Source of the DNA: Polaribacter sp. KT25b
GTDB lineage: Bacteria > Bacteroidota > Bacteroidia > Flavobacteriales > Flavobacteriaceae
Length of the DNA: 64,000 bases
Direction of reading: 5' to 3'
Assembly (NCBI RefSeq): GCF_900105145.1
Contig: NZ_LT629752.1
Location: 1,956,001-2,020,000 of the forward strand
Below are positions 42,187 through 51,403 of the stretch, in pieces; the first letter of the stretch is position 1, and the number at the start of each line of letters is the position of its first letter. The notes below the pieces were generated by a model that ran no database searches, was not told the DNA's origin, and worked only from the letters and a program-made list of their open reading frames with translations. A program made the position numbers and the translations under genes.

Positions 42187-43734
42187 CTAGTCTTCAGGAG
42201 GGTAACCGTATATTTCTTCAAAAATTTCATCAAAATTAGATCTTAAAAAAGCGTTTAATTTCTTTCTATAATCATCTTTTAACCAAGTTACAAAATTATG
42301 TGTGCTTTTAGAAATACATTTTGCATATCTATTAATTCTATCATCGATCTCCTCTCCTAGCATTTTAGCTAAAATTAAAGCATCAAAAACATCTTCACTA
42401 TTTTCAATACACATAATTGCATGATGCTCTATAGATTTTTCTAAAACTCTTTTAGATGATTCACCAGCTTTAATAGTATCAATATACACTTTTTTCATAT
42501 CAAAATAAGTGTCTGTAGATTTTGCAAACTCTTTTTTAACATCTGCTGGTAATTCGTATCTAAAAGTACTTTCTATATCTTCGTCAGAAAGAATAGCATC
42601 TAAATAGTAATCTGGAGCTCTAAACATTTTTTGCCAGTCTAAATCTGCTCCCCAAGCTCCAAATCTGTGAAAATTATTTCCTAAATCTACAACTTCAAAA
42701 GTATTTTTATCTCCGTATATTCGAGAACCACGTCCTATCATTTGGTAATATAGGGTTAATGATTTTGTAGCCCTATTTAAAATAATTGCTTCAATACTTG
42801 GTTCATCGAATCCAGTTGTTAAAATACTTACAGAAGTAAGAATAGCATTTGGTGTTTTATGAAACCATTTTAAAATAAATTCTCTTTCTTTTTTGGTATT
42901 TGTATTATCTAAATGTGCAATAGGATATCCTGCTTTTTTAAATGCATGAAAAACCTGAATAGATGTATTTATACCATTATTAAAAATTAATGTTTTCTTT
43001 CCTTTTGCTGTTTCTTCATAAGCCGAAACTAATTTAGAAAGCATGTCTGTATTTGTATATAAATCTTCAGAAGATTTTACAGTATAATCTCCATTTGCAC
43101 CTACTTCTAACGAAGTTAAACCTACATTATAAGAGTACATATTTGCACTTGCCAAGTATTCATTATCAATTAAATGCTGTATAGATTCGCCAACAAATAG
43201 CTCTTGATAATTCTCATACATTGGCAACTTAGTGTTTGAACTTAAAGGAGTTGCAGTAACACCAAGGATAAAAGATTCATCAAAAAACTTAAATATTTTT
43301 GTAAATGAATTATAATGCGCCTCATCAACAATTACTAAACCTACATCAGAAATATCAACTTTATCATCATTTAACCTATTTTTCAAAGTTTCAACCATGG
43401 CTACAAAACAATTAAAATTATCTTGATCGTCTAAAATTGCAGTTGAATTAATGATTTTGTTTTTAACACCAAATTCATTTAACATTTTAGAAGTTTGTTT
43501 ACTTAACTCAATTCTATGAGTTAAAACTAAAACTTTCTTCTTATAAGTTTTTATATAACGTCTAACAATTTCAGAAAAAATCACGGTTTTTCCACCTCCT
43601 GTAGGTAATTGATATAAAAGATGATAATCTTGAGGCGCGTCTTTAAATCGTTGAAAAATTTCTTCAAGCGCATCTTGTTGATATCCGTATAACTCTTTAC
43701 CTATAATTTTTTTTGAAGTACTTATTTCTGCCAA
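42187..43734 (-). CDS. DEAD/DEAH-box superfamily 2 helicase
   Basis: ATP-dependent helicase-like protein of 515 aa. Motif Q/I: YQQDALEEIF and LPTGGGKTVIFSEI; motif II is DEAH (LVIVDEAHYNS); motif III-like GVTATPLS; motifs V and VI: STTGFDEPSIEAIIL-like segment and YYQMIGRGSRIYGDK. No nuclease domain, but a C-terminal helical extension (about 370-515) is present. The layout resembles RecQ-less UvrB/type III restriction-type helicases; no methylase or nuclease partner is adjacent, so a restriction role is not supported. Separate from speA by the promoter region. Confidence 0.85.
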   Translation of the reverse strand: MAEISTSKKIIGKELYGYQQDALEEIFQRFKDAPQDYHLLYQLPTGGGKTVIFSEIVRRYIKTYKKKVLVLTHRIELSKQTSKMLNEFGVKNKIINSTAILDDQDNFNCFVAMVETLKNRLNDDKVDISDVGLVIVDEAHYNSFTKIFKFFDESFILGVTATPLSSNTKLPMYENYQELFVGESIQHLIDNEYLASANMYSYNVGLTSLEVGANGDYTVKSSEDLYTNTDMLSKLVSAYEETAKGKKTLIFNNGINTSIQVFHAFKKAGYPIAHLDNTNTKKEREFILKWFHKTPNAILTSVSILTTGFDEPSIEAIILNRATKSLTLYYQMIGRGSRIYGDKNTFEVVDLGNNFHRFGAWGADLDWQKMFRAPDYYLDAILSDEDIESTFRYELPADVKKEFAKSTDTYFDMKKVYIDTIKAGESSKRVLEKSIEHHAIMCIENSEDVFDALILAKMLGEEIDDRINRYAKCISKSTHNFVTWLKDDYRKKLNAFLRSNFDEIFEEIYGYPPED

Positions 43735-43792
43735 AGGAATCTAAATTTAAAAATACAAAAATAAGACTTATAATAGGTTTATCACAATTATA

Positions 43793-44194
43793 CTAAATAA
43801 ATCTTGCTAAATTAATATTCGTTATATCATAATGGGAAGCATCAAAGACAGAAATTTCATTTTTTATGACTAATAATTGTGGTGATTGATGCATAACTTG
43901 AAAAGTATAACCTACTTCATCAGATATATTTCTATAATTTAATAAATCAAGATAATATACTTTTAAATGCTCATGTTCTTCTGTAAATAATTTTTCAAAT
44001 CGCTTAATAACCATACTGCTAATTCCGCAACGAGTTGAATGTTTAAATATAAAAACTGATGTAGTTTTAGATTCTTCTTTAATTTCTTTTAACTGACTTA
44101 CATCATTTAAAGGTATCCAATTTATTTTTAAATTTGATTTAGAAGATGATTCTGAAGAAGATGATTCTCCAAAGATTTTATTAAATATACTCAT
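43793..44194 (-). CDS. ytxJ: YtxJ-type monothiol bacilliredoxin
   Basis: Thioredoxin-fold protein of 133 aa. After a Ser-rich N-terminus, SVFIFKHSTRCGISSMVIKRFE holds the single active-site Cys56; LKVYYLDLLNYRNISDEVGYTFQVMHQSPQLLVIKN (in two parts) completes the fold with the cis-Pro after Ser. This family removes bacillithiol from mixed disulfides, so the organism likely makes bacillithiol, as many Bacteroidota do. It lies beside the helicase gene and divergent from clpB; no bsh genes are in the window. Confidence 0.85.
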   Translation of the reverse strand: MSIFNKIFGESSSSESSSKSNLKINWIPLNDVSQLKEIKEESKTTSVFIFKHSTRCGISSMVIKRFEKLFTEEHEHLKVYYLDLLNYRNISDEVGYTFQVMHQSPQLLVIKNEISVFDASHYDITNINLARFI

Positions 44195-44347
44195 TCTATG
44201 TTTTTTATTCTTTGTCGATGTAAATATAATAAACTTTCATCAGTCAAAAAGGCAGTAAAACAAAGATATTTAAAGACAAATTGTCTTATTTTAAAATAAA
44301 AATATGCATGGTATTAAAATTGATTTAATAATGAAAAAAAACAGAAT

Positions 44348-46954
44348 ATGAACTTTAACAACTATACAACAAAATCGCAAGAAACCATACAAATGGCGCA
44401 ACAAATTGCGCAAGGTTTTGGTCATAATCAAATAGAAAACGAACATCTTTTTAAAGCTTTAACACAAGTTGATGAAAATGTTTTACCTTTTTTATTAAAG
44501 AAATTAAACATCAATATTGATGTTGTAGCACAGATTTTAGATAAACAATTAGAAAGTTTACCTAAAGTTTCTGGTGCAGAATTAATGCTTTCTAGAGAAG
44601 CTAGTAAAACATTAACAGAAGCCGCTGTTATTGCTAAAAAAATGAAAGATGATTATGTTTCAATCGAGCATTTAATTTTAGCAATTTTTAAATCGAAAAG
44701 TAATATTGCTCAAGTTTTAAAAGATCAAGGAGTAACAGAAAAACACTTAAAAGCTGCAATTGAAGAACTTAGAAAAGGCGAAAATGTAACGTCTCAAAGC
44801 CAAGAAGAAACGTACAATTCTTTAAATAAATATGCAAAAAATTTAAATCAGTTAGCAGAAGAAGGTAAACTAGATCCTGTAATTGGTAGAGATGAAGAAA
44901 TTAGAAGATTATTACAAATTTTATCAAGAAGAACAAAAAATAACCCAATTTTAGTTGGTGAACCTGGAACAGGTAAAACAGCAATTGCAGAAGGATTAGC
45001 GCACAGAATTGTAGATGGTGATGTACCAGAAAACTTGAAAAATAAATTAATTTTTTCTTTGGATATGGGTGCGTTAATTGCTGGCGCAAAATATAAAGGT
45101 GAATTTGAAGAACGACTAAAAGCAGTTATAAAAGAGGTAACAAATTCTGATGGTGATATTGTACTTTTTATTGATGAAATTCACACCTTAGTTGGTGCTG
45201 GTGGCGGTCAAGGTGCAATGGATGCAGCAAATATTTTAAAACCTGCTTTAGCTCGTGGAGAATTGCGTGCAATTGGTGCAACTACCTTGGATGAATATCA
45301 AAAATATTTTGAAAAAGACAAAGCTTTAGAAAGACGTTTTCAAAAAGTAATTGTGAACGAACCAGACACAGAAAGTGCTATTTCTATTTTAAGAGGAATT
45401 AAAGAAAAATATGAAACACACCATAAAGTTCGTATAAAAGATGAAGCAATTATTGGTGCTGTAGAATTATCTCAACGTTATATTACCAATCGATTTTTGC
45501 CAGATAAAGCAATTGATTTAATGGATGAAGCGATGGCTAAACTGCGTATGGAAATAAACTCTAAACCAGAAGAATTAGATGTTTTAGATAGAAAAATAAT
45601 GCAATTAGAAATCGAAATTGAAGCCATAAAACGAGAAAAAGATGAAACGAAATTAAAATCTTTACGATCTGATTTAGCAAATCTAAAAGAAGAACGTAAC
45701 GAAATGAATGCAAAATGGAAATCTGAAAAAGATATTGTAGATAATATTCAGAATGCAAAAGCAGCCATTGAAGATTATAAAATTGAAGCCGAAAAAGCAG
45801 AACGTGAAGGAGATTATGGTAAAGTTGCAGAAATTAGATATGGTAAAATTCAAAAAGCGCAAGAAGATTTAGAAGGTTTTCAAAAAGTTTTACACGAAAA
45901 TCAATCTGAAAAATCATTAATAAAAGAAGAAGTAACCTACGAAGATATTGCAGAAGTTGTTGCAAAATGGACTGGAATTCCGGTTACAAAAATGATTCAA
46001 TCAGATCGTGAAAAATTACTAAGACTAGAGTCTCAACTACATAAAAGAGTTGTTGGTCAAGGAGAAGCAATTATTGCAGTTTCTGATGCTGTTAGACGAT
46101 CAAGAGCTGGTTTGCAAAACCCTAATAAACCTGTTGGAAGTTTCTTATTTTTAGGAACAACAGGAGTTGGTAAAACTGAGTTAGCAAAAGCTTTAGCAGA
46201 ATATCTTTTTGATGATGAAAACGCCATGACTAGAATTGATATGAGCGAATATCAAGAAAAACATTCTGTAAGTAGATTAATTGGTGCGCCTCCAGGATAT
46301 GTTGGTTATGATGAAGGTGGGCAATTAACAGAAGCTGTTAGAAGAAGACCTTATTCTGTGGTACTTTTAGATGAAATTGAAAAAGCACATCCAGATACAT
46401 TTAATATTCTTTTGCAAGTTTTAGATGAAGGTAGATTAACGGATAATAAAGGTAGAATTGCAGATTTTAAAAACACAATTATTATAATGACTTCAAATAT
46501 TGGAAGCCAAATAATTCAAGAGAAATTTAGCGATCCAAAAGCAGATTTAGAATCTGTTACAGAATTAGCAAAAATTGAGGTTTTAGCATTATTAAAACAA
46601 TCTGTAAGACCAGAATTCTTAAACAGAATAGATGATGTTATTATGTTTACACCTTTAAGTAAAAATGATATTTTTGAAATTGTAAGATTACAAATTGAAC
46701 AGTTAAAGAAAATGATTGGCAAACAAGATATTACTTTAGATGCTACAGATGAAGCAATTACATATTTAGCTAAAAAAGGTTATCAGCCAGAATTTGGAGC
46801 AAGACCTGTAAAAAGAGTTATTCAAAAAGAAGTTTTAAATCAACTTTCTAAAGAAATTTTATCAGGTAAAGTAACGACAGATAGTATAATTTTATTAGAC
46901 GCTTTTGATGATCAACTAGTATTTAGAAATCAATCTGAATTTGTTGAAAATTAA
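44348..46954 (+). CDS. clpB: ATP-dependent disaggregase ClpB
   Basis: Hsp100 chaperone of 868 aa that, with DnaK, extracts proteins from aggregates. The Clp N-domain repeats (1-145), first AAA+ module (GEPGTGKTA Walker A, LFIDEIHTLVGAGGG), the coiled-coil M-domain (about 410-530, which distinguishes ClpB from ClpA/C) and the second AAA+ module (GTTGVGKTE, VVLLDEIEKAHPD, LNRIDDVI) are complete. ATG 44348 fits the canonical MNFNNYTTKSQE start. Expected to be heat-inducible; no CIRCE element was seen upstream. Confidence 0.98.
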   Translation: MNFNNYTTKSQETIQMAQQIAQGFGHNQIENEHLFKALTQVDENVLPFLLKKLNINIDVVAQILDKQLESLPKVSGAELMLSREASKTLTEAAVIAKKMKDDYVSIEHLILAIFKSKSNIAQVLKDQGVTEKHLKAAIEELRKGENVTSQSQEETYNSLNKYAKNLNQLAEEGKLDPVIGRDEEIRRLLQILSRRTKNNPILVGEPGTGKTAIAEGLAHRIVDGDVPENLKNKLIFSLDMGALIAGAKYKGEFEERLKAVIKEVTNSDGDIVLFIDEIHTLVGAGGGQGAMDAANILKPALARGELRAIGATTLDEYQKYFEKDKALERRFQKVIVNEPDTESAISILRGIKEKYETHHKVRIKDEAIIGAVELSQRYITNRFLPDKAIDLMDEAMAKLRMEINSKPEELDVLDRKIMQLEIEIEAIKREKDETKLKSLRSDLANLKEERNEMNAKWKSEKDIVDNIQNAKAAIEDYKIEAEKAEREGDYGKVAEIRYGKIQKAQEDLEGFQKVLHENQSEKSLIKEEVTYEDIAEVVAKWTGIPVTKMIQSDREKLLRLESQLHKRVVGQGEAIIAVSDAVRRSRAGLQNPNKPVGSFLFLGTTGVGKTELAKALAEYLFDDENAMTRIDMSEYQEKHSVSRLIGAPPGYVGYDEGGQLTEAVRRRPYSVVLLDEIEKAHPDTFNILLQVLDEGRLTDNKGRIADFKNTIIIMTSNIGSQIIQEKFSDPKADLESVTELAKIEVLALLKQSVRPEFLNRIDDVIMFTPLSKNDIFEIVRLQIEQLKKMIGKQDITLDATDEAITYLAKKGYQPEFGARPVKRVIQKEVLNQLSKEILSGKVTTDSIILLDAFDDQLVFRNQSEFVEN

Positions 46955-46980
46955 AAACTAAAATAAAGTTTGGTTCGTTG

Positions 46981-47020
46981 GTAAAAGTGGTGTTTGAAAA
47001 AATACCGCTTTTACTTTTTT
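46981..47020 (+). terminator. Rho-independent terminator after clpB
   Basis: GTAAAAGTGGT (46981-46991) pairs with ACCGCTTTTAC (47004-47014, one G-U) and is followed by T6. Confidence 0.9.
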
Positions 47021-47046
47021 AGTATATTCGCTAAAATATCTTTATC

Positions 47047-47559
47047 ATGAAAAAATATCTTTTAGTATTATTTGTTGTATTAATTTCTTGTAATTCAAAC
47101 TCCAAAAAAGAAGAAACAGATACTGCCACAACCACTTATTTTTTGATTAGACATGCCGAAAAAGATAGAACTGATGCTAGTAATAAAGACCCTAATTTAA
47201 ATCCAGAAGGTTTAGAAAGAGCAGAAAAATGGGCAAAATACTTTCAAAATATTGATTTAGATGCTGTTTATTCTACAAATTATAATAGAACACAACAAAC
47301 AGCAAAACCAACTGCAGACAGTAAAAAATTAGCCATTATAAATTATAATCCAAGTAATATGTATGATTCTATATTTCAGAAAAATACATCAGGAAAAACA
47401 ACATTAGTTGTTGGTCATAGTAATACAACACCTGCTTTTGTAAACAAAATTTTAGACCAAAAAAAATATAAAGACATTGATGATAATGACAATTCTAGCT
47501 TATTTATTATCACCATTAATAAGAACGGAAAAACTAGTAAAATAGAAAAAGTTAATTAA
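47047..47559 (+). CDS. Histidine phosphatase-family lipoprotein (SixA/PGM-like)
   Basis: Protein of 170 aa with lipoprotein signal (VVLISC, Cys15), so it should be exported and membrane-attached. The catalytic RHAEK motif (about 36-40), YSTNYNRTQQTAKPT and VVGHSNTTPAFVNKIL (second His) give the complete phosphoglycerate-mutase-type phosphatase core. The length is that of SixA. Since it is extracytoplasmic, the substrate is more likely a phosphorylated small molecule than a phospho-His signalling protein. Unknown substrate; single-gene unit. Confidence 0.85.
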   Translation: MKKYLLVLFVVLISCNSNSKKEETDTATTTYFLIRHAEKDRTDASNKDPNLNPEGLERAEKWAKYFQNIDLDAVYSTNYNRTQQTAKPTADSKKLAIINYNPSNMYDSIFQKNTSGKTTLVVGHSNTTPAFVNKILDQKKYKDIDDNDNSSLFIITINKNGKTSKIEKVN

Positions 47560-47566
47560 CAATTAC

Positions 47567-47610
47567 TAAAAGTTCAAGTTCATATTTAATTAAACTAACT
47601 TGAACTTTTA
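47567..47610. terminator. Bidirectional terminator
   Basis: TAAAAGTTCAAGTT (47567-47580) and AACTTGAACTTTTA (47597-47610), a perfect 14-bp stem between convergent genes. Confidence 0.8.
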
Positions 47611-47613
47611 ATT

Positions 47614-48360
47614 TTACTCTAAAATTTTAACTTCAATATCTTCTAAAACAATTTCAGATATTTTTTTAAGCTGATTATTTTCAAAAGCTTTATCAGTATC
47701 AATTAATGCAATTGAAGTATTTTCTGGCTTATAATTATGATAATCTACAAAACGAATTCCGTTTATACTACATTGTTCTTTTAAAACTCTAAAACGTTTT
47801 CCTCCGCCATTTGTATGATAAGCATACGCTAAATAATCAATTAAAAAATCCTTTTTACCAATCCAATAAATAAATACATCTTCAAAATCTTCTCCTCCGC
47901 CATTTTCAGAAAATGTAACTTCTATTTTATAATATTCTTTACCTTTTATAGTTGCAGATGGTAATAATTTTTTTCGAACAGCTTCATCATTTAATCCGTA
48001 AGGTAAAACAGAAAAATAATGAACAGAATTTACAGCATTTTCATTACTTTTTGCTTTAGAATTTTCTAATTCAGGTAATTTATGTCCGTTTAAAAACTTT
48101 GAATATCCATTATTTGAAACAAGATCTTCCTCTATTTCAGAAAATTTATTTTTATAAGTTCTAAACAATTTAAAATTTCCATTTCTTCTAACAGCTGCAT
48201 AATTTTTATCTCTAAACTTAAATCTTATTTGAGAATTTGCAATTTTATCAGCACCAGAAGCTGTAATTGTTTTATCAATAATTTGTTGCGCTGTTAGTTT
48301 TTTTTCTGATGAATGAACAGCACTTAGTAACGTAAATAAAAGTATAAATAAATATCTCAT
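47614..48360 (-). CDS. Exported DUF6503-like protein
   Basis: Protein of 248 aa from ATG 48360 (MRYLFILLFTLLSAVHS signal peptide); a further 12 codons upstream are open but spoil the signal. The mature part starts LTAQQIIDKTITASGADKIANSQIRFKFRDKNYAAVRR, as separate segments of a LolA-like beta fold. Later: GYSKFLNGHKLPELEN, YYKIEVTFSENGGGEDFEDVFIYWI and DYLAYAYHTNGGGKRFRV. I believe this is the flavobacterial DUF6503 family, but function is unknown; lipid or lipoprotein handling is a guess from the fold. Confidence 0.55.
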   Translation of the reverse strand: MRYLFILLFTLLSAVHSSEKKLTAQQIIDKTITASGADKIANSQIRFKFRDKNYAAVRRNGNFKLFRTYKNKFSEIEEDLVSNNGYSKFLNGHKLPELENSKAKSNENAVNSVHYFSVLPYGLNDEAVRKKLLPSATIKGKEYYKIEVTFSENGGGEDFEDVFIYWIGKKDFLIDYLAYAYHTNGGGKRFRVLKEQCSINGIRFVDYHNYKPENTSIALIDTDKAFENNQLKKISEIVLEDIEVKILE

Positions 48361-48426
48361 TGAGTTTTGTTTCTTGTAGTCGAAAATAGATTTCAAAATT
48401 ACATTTCTTTGGCCAAAGTAAAAATG

Positions 48427-48434
48427 TATCTTTG
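48427..48434 (+). promoter_or_regulatory. -7 promoter box of smpB
   Basis: TATCTTTG matches TAnnTTTG, 30 nt before the smpB ATG; a TTTG lies 15 nt upstream. Confidence 0.45.
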
Positions 48435-48463
48435 TTAAAAATCATTTAAATTAAAACCAGTCA

Positions 48464-48931
48464 ATGACTGTTCAGAAAAAAATAAACATACAGAATAAAA
48501 AAGCGCGTTTCGAATATGAAATTCTAGACAAATATGTTGCTGGAATTCAGTTAACAGGAACAGAAATTAAGTCTATAAGATTAAGTCAGGCAAGAATCAC
48601 AGAAAGCTTTTGTGAGTTTAACGATCGTGGAGAATTGTTTATCGTAAATATGTACATTCAAGAATATATGTTTGGGCATCACTTTAACCACAAGCCCAAA
48701 AGCGAGCGTAGACTTTTAATGAATAAACGCGAGTTAAGAAGTCTTAAAAAAGATGTGGAAGCTAAAGGTAACACGATTGTTCCTTTACGTTTATTTCTAA
48801 ATGACAGAGGTTTAGCCAAATTAGAAATTGCTTTAGCAAAAGGAAAACAAACACACGATAAACGCGAAGTGATAAAAGATAGAGACAACAAACGTGATTT
48901 ATCTAGAATTAAGAAAAATTTTAACGGATAA
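48464..48931 (+). CDS. smpB: SsrA-binding protein SmpB
   Basis: tmRNA partner of 155 aa needed to rescue stalled ribosomes. Family motifs: NKKARFEYEILDKYVAGIQLTGTEIKSIR (in part), CEFNDRGELFIVNMYI, RRLLMNKRELRSLKK, ALAKGKQTHDKREVIKDRD and the basic tail LSRIKKNFN that reaches the mRNA channel. Normal length. Co-transcribed with maf, which starts 10 nt downstream. ssrA was not seen in the window. Confidence 0.97.
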   Translation: MTVQKKINIQNKKARFEYEILDKYVAGIQLTGTEIKSIRLSQARITESFCEFNDRGELFIVNMYIQEYMFGHHFNHKPKSERRLLMNKRELRSLKKDVEAKGNTIVPLRLFLNDRGLAKLEIALAKGKQTHDKREVIKDRDNKRDLSRIKKNFNG

Positions 48932-48940
48932 TTATTTCTG

Positions 48941-49519
48941 ATGTTAAAAGAAAAACTTAAAAATTATCATATTATTTTAGCTTCAGGATCTCCTAGAAGG
49001 CAGCAATTTTTTAAAGATTTAGATATTGATTTTGATATTCAATTAAAAGAAGTTGATGAAATTTATCCGCATAAATTAAAAGGAAGTGAAATTACAGATT
49101 ATTTAGCTGATTTAAAATCAAAAGCATTTACAAATTTATCAGAAAATGACATCTTAATTACTTCGGATACCATTGTTTGGCTAGAAAATAAAGCTTTAGG
49201 AAAACCAAAAGACACACAAGATGCTTTTAATATGTTAAGAGCTTTATCTGGCAAAAAACATGAAGTAATTACTTCGATAAGTATAAAAAACAAGCATTTT
49301 CAGAAAATTATAAATGATACTACTTTTGTTACTTTCAAAGAAATTTCTGATGAAGAGATTAATTATTACATCAAAAATTATAGTCCTTTAGACAAAGCTG
49401 GAGCGTATGGAATTCAAGAATGGATTGGTTTTATTGCAATTTCAAATATAGAAGGAAGTTATTTTAATGTTGTTGGTTTGCCTGTGCACAAACTGTACGA
49501 AGAATTAATGAAGTTGTAG
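48941..49519 (+). CDS. maf: Maf-like nucleoside triphosphate pyrophosphatase
   Basis: House-cleaning enzyme of 192 aa that hydrolyses non-canonical or selected NTPs. ILASGSPRRQQFFKDL at the N-terminus, ITSDTIVWLENKALGKPKD (catalytic Asp), MLRALSGKKHEVITS and LDKAGAYGIQEWIGFIAISNIEGSYFNVVGLP (as consecutive motifs) are the family signature. It follows smpB by 10 nt. The next 200 nt are non-coding and AT-rich with no recognisable structure beyond short A/T palindromes. Confidence 0.95.
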   Translation: MLKEKLKNYHIILASGSPRRQQFFKDLDIDFDIQLKEVDEIYPHKLKGSEITDYLADLKSKAFTNLSENDILITSDTIVWLENKALGKPKDTQDAFNMLRALSGKKHEVITSISIKNKHFQKIINDTTFVTFKEISDEEINYYIKNYSPLDKAGAYGIQEWIGFIAISNIEGSYFNVVGLPVHKLYEELMKL

Positions 49520-49720
49520 ATATCAAAAAATTAAAATTTTTATTATTTGTACGAATAATTCGCTTTTAAAAACTTAAATCTTGCACTTATTTTACCCTTT
49601 TTATTTAGACTTTCTCACATTCTGTTAAAAAGTCTTTTTTCTATTCTCGCTTTTCATTTCTTTAAAGAGAAATAAAAGTTTATTTTTACCCAAAATTTTT
49701 ACAACACAACATATATTATA

Positions 49721-50674
49721 ATGAAAAAATACACGTACACAGAAAAAAAAGATACTCGTTCTGGCTTTGGTGATGGTTTAACGGAATTAGGAAGAACAAA
49801 TCCAAACGTAGTTGCTTTATGTGCAGATTTAATTGGTTCTTTAAAAATGGATCAATTTATAAAAGAAAATCCAGAAAGATTTTTCCAAATAGGAATAGCA
49901 GAAGCAAATATGATTGGTATTGCTGCTGGTTTAACAATTGGAGGTAAAATTCCTTTTACAGGAACATTTGCAAATTTTTCTACTGGGCGTGTTTACGATC
50001 AAATTCGCCAATCGGTTGCTTATTCTGGTAAAAACGTAAAAATTTGTGCTTCTCACGCAGGTGTAACTTTAGGTGAAGATGGAGCAACACATCAAATATT
50101 AGAAGATATTGGTTTGATGAAAATGTTACCTGGAATGACAGTTATTAATCCTTGTGATTATAATCAAACCAAAGCAGCAACGATTGCAATTGCAGATTTT
50201 GACGGTCCTGTTTATTTACGTTTTGGGCGTCCAAAAGTGCCTGTATTTATGCCAACTGATGAAGAATTTGTAATTGGTAAAGGAATTCAATTAACAGAAG
50301 GAACAGATGTTACTATTGTTGCAACAGGTCATTTAGTTTGGGAATCTTTACAAGCTGCAGAACAATTAGAAGCAGAAGGAATTTCTGTTGATGTTATAAA
50401 TATTCATACTATTAAGCCTTTAGATGAAGAAATTATCTTAAAATCTATTGCTAAAACAGGATGTATTGTTACTGCAGAAGAGCATAATAAATTAGGTGGT
50501 TTAGGCGAAAGTGTTGCAAGAACATTGGCTTTAAACAATCCAACTCCTCAAGAATTTGTTGCAACTAATGATACTTTTGGAGAATCTGGAACTCCAGAAC
50601 AATTAATGGCAAAATATGGTTTAGATGCTGCTGCAGTTGTAAAAGCTGTTAAAAAAGTAATATCTCGAAAATAA
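49721..50674 (+). CDS. Transketolase, C-terminal subunit
   Basis: Split-type transketolase half of 317 aa carrying the pyrimidine-binding and C-terminal domains. RSGFGDGLTELGRTNPNVVALCADL, the Glu of IGIAEANMIGIAAGL that activates thiamine diphosphate, CASHAGVTLGEDGATHQ and TAEEHNKLGGLG are present. The N-terminal half, which binds the pyrophosphate, is normally the adjacent upstream gene; here maf and a 200-nt spacer lie there instead. The partner must be elsewhere. Confidence 0.92.
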   Translation: MKKYTYTEKKDTRSGFGDGLTELGRTNPNVVALCADLIGSLKMDQFIKENPERFFQIGIAEANMIGIAAGLTIGGKIPFTGTFANFSTGRVYDQIRQSVAYSGKNVKICASHAGVTLGEDGATHQILEDIGLMKMLPGMTVINPCDYNQTKAATIAIADFDGPVYLRFGRPKVPVFMPTDEEFVIGKGIQLTEGTDVTIVATGHLVWESLQAAEQLEAEGISVDVINIHTIKPLDEEIILKSIAKTGCIVTAEEHNKLGGLGESVARTLALNNPTPQEFVATNDTFGESGTPEQLMAKYGLDAAAVVKAVKKVISRK

Positions 50675-50726
50675 TAACGTTTTAGTTTAAGAAATCAATT
50701 TAATTATTAATTTAAAAAAGAAAAAG

Positions 50727-51329
50727 ATGAAAAAAATAATTTTAATAATGTTTTTGACTTTTGCAATAAGCGAAACTACAAACGCACAAATAGATTTTGG
50801 TATTAAAGGTGGTGTAAACTATAACAATAATGGTGATGCAACTTTTTCTACGGCTGGTAACGATATAATAGACGGAGCAGAATCTAAATCTGGATATCAT
50901 GCCGGAATTTGGTTTAGAGGAAAATTACCTATTATAGGTTTATATTTAAGACCAGAAATTGTTTACACACAAATAAAAAGCGAATACTTATACAAAAGTT
51001 TATCAACAGATTATGACTTTAAGAAATTAGATGTTCCTGTATTATTAGGGAAAAAAGTTTTAGGTTTTGGAAATATTTTTATTGGTCCATCTTTTCAATA
51101 TATTTTAGAAGATGAATTTAAATTTTCTACTCTTTCTACCGATGATTTTGACAAATTTTCTGTTGGATTACAAATGGGTTTTGGAGTAGAGTTTGGAAGT
51201 TTAGGTATTGATGTTCGTTGGGAAAGAGGACTATCTAATACCGAAGCTAACTTTGTAGACAGTAATACTAATGTTAATATTGATAATAGGACTAATCAAA
51301 TTATTTTTGGCGTATCTATAAAACTTTAA
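50727..51329 (+). CDS. Outer-membrane beta-barrel protein (porin-like, PF13568 type)
   Basis: Protein of 200 aa with a signal peptide (1-20, ending TTNAQ). It starts IDFGIKGGVNYNNNGDATF and has the GYHAGIWFRGKLPIIGLYLRPEIVYTQ segment typical of the eight-stranded outer-membrane barrel family. Strands run to the end ...NQIIFGVSIKL. Probably structural or a small channel; ligand unknown. It lies 52 nt downstream of the transketolase half and ends at a strong terminator. Confidence 0.8.
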   Translation: MKKIILIMFLTFAISETTNAQIDFGIKGGVNYNNNGDATFSTAGNDIIDGAESKSGYHAGIWFRGKLPIIGLYLRPEIVYTQIKSEYLYKSLSTDYDFKKLDVPVLLGKKVLGFGNIFIGPSFQYILEDEFKFSTLSTDDFDKFSVGLQMGFGVEFGSLGIDVRWERGLSNTEANFVDSNTNVNIDNRTNQIIFGVSIKL

Positions 51330-51350
51330 AAGTTATATTTTATAAAACTA

Positions 51351-51382
51351 AAAAAGCTCTTGATTTCTCAAGAGCTTTTTTT
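51351..51382. terminator. Bidirectional terminator
   Basis: AAAAAGCTCTTGA and TCAAGAGCTTTTT (51351-51363, 51368-51380), between convergent genes. Confidence 0.9.
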
Positions 51383-51403
51383 TATCTAATTAAATTACAA
51401 AAA

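Noticed and set aside
42187..43734. Restriction-modification or phage-defence role for the helicase
   Set aside because: No nuclease, methylase or other defence gene lies beside it.
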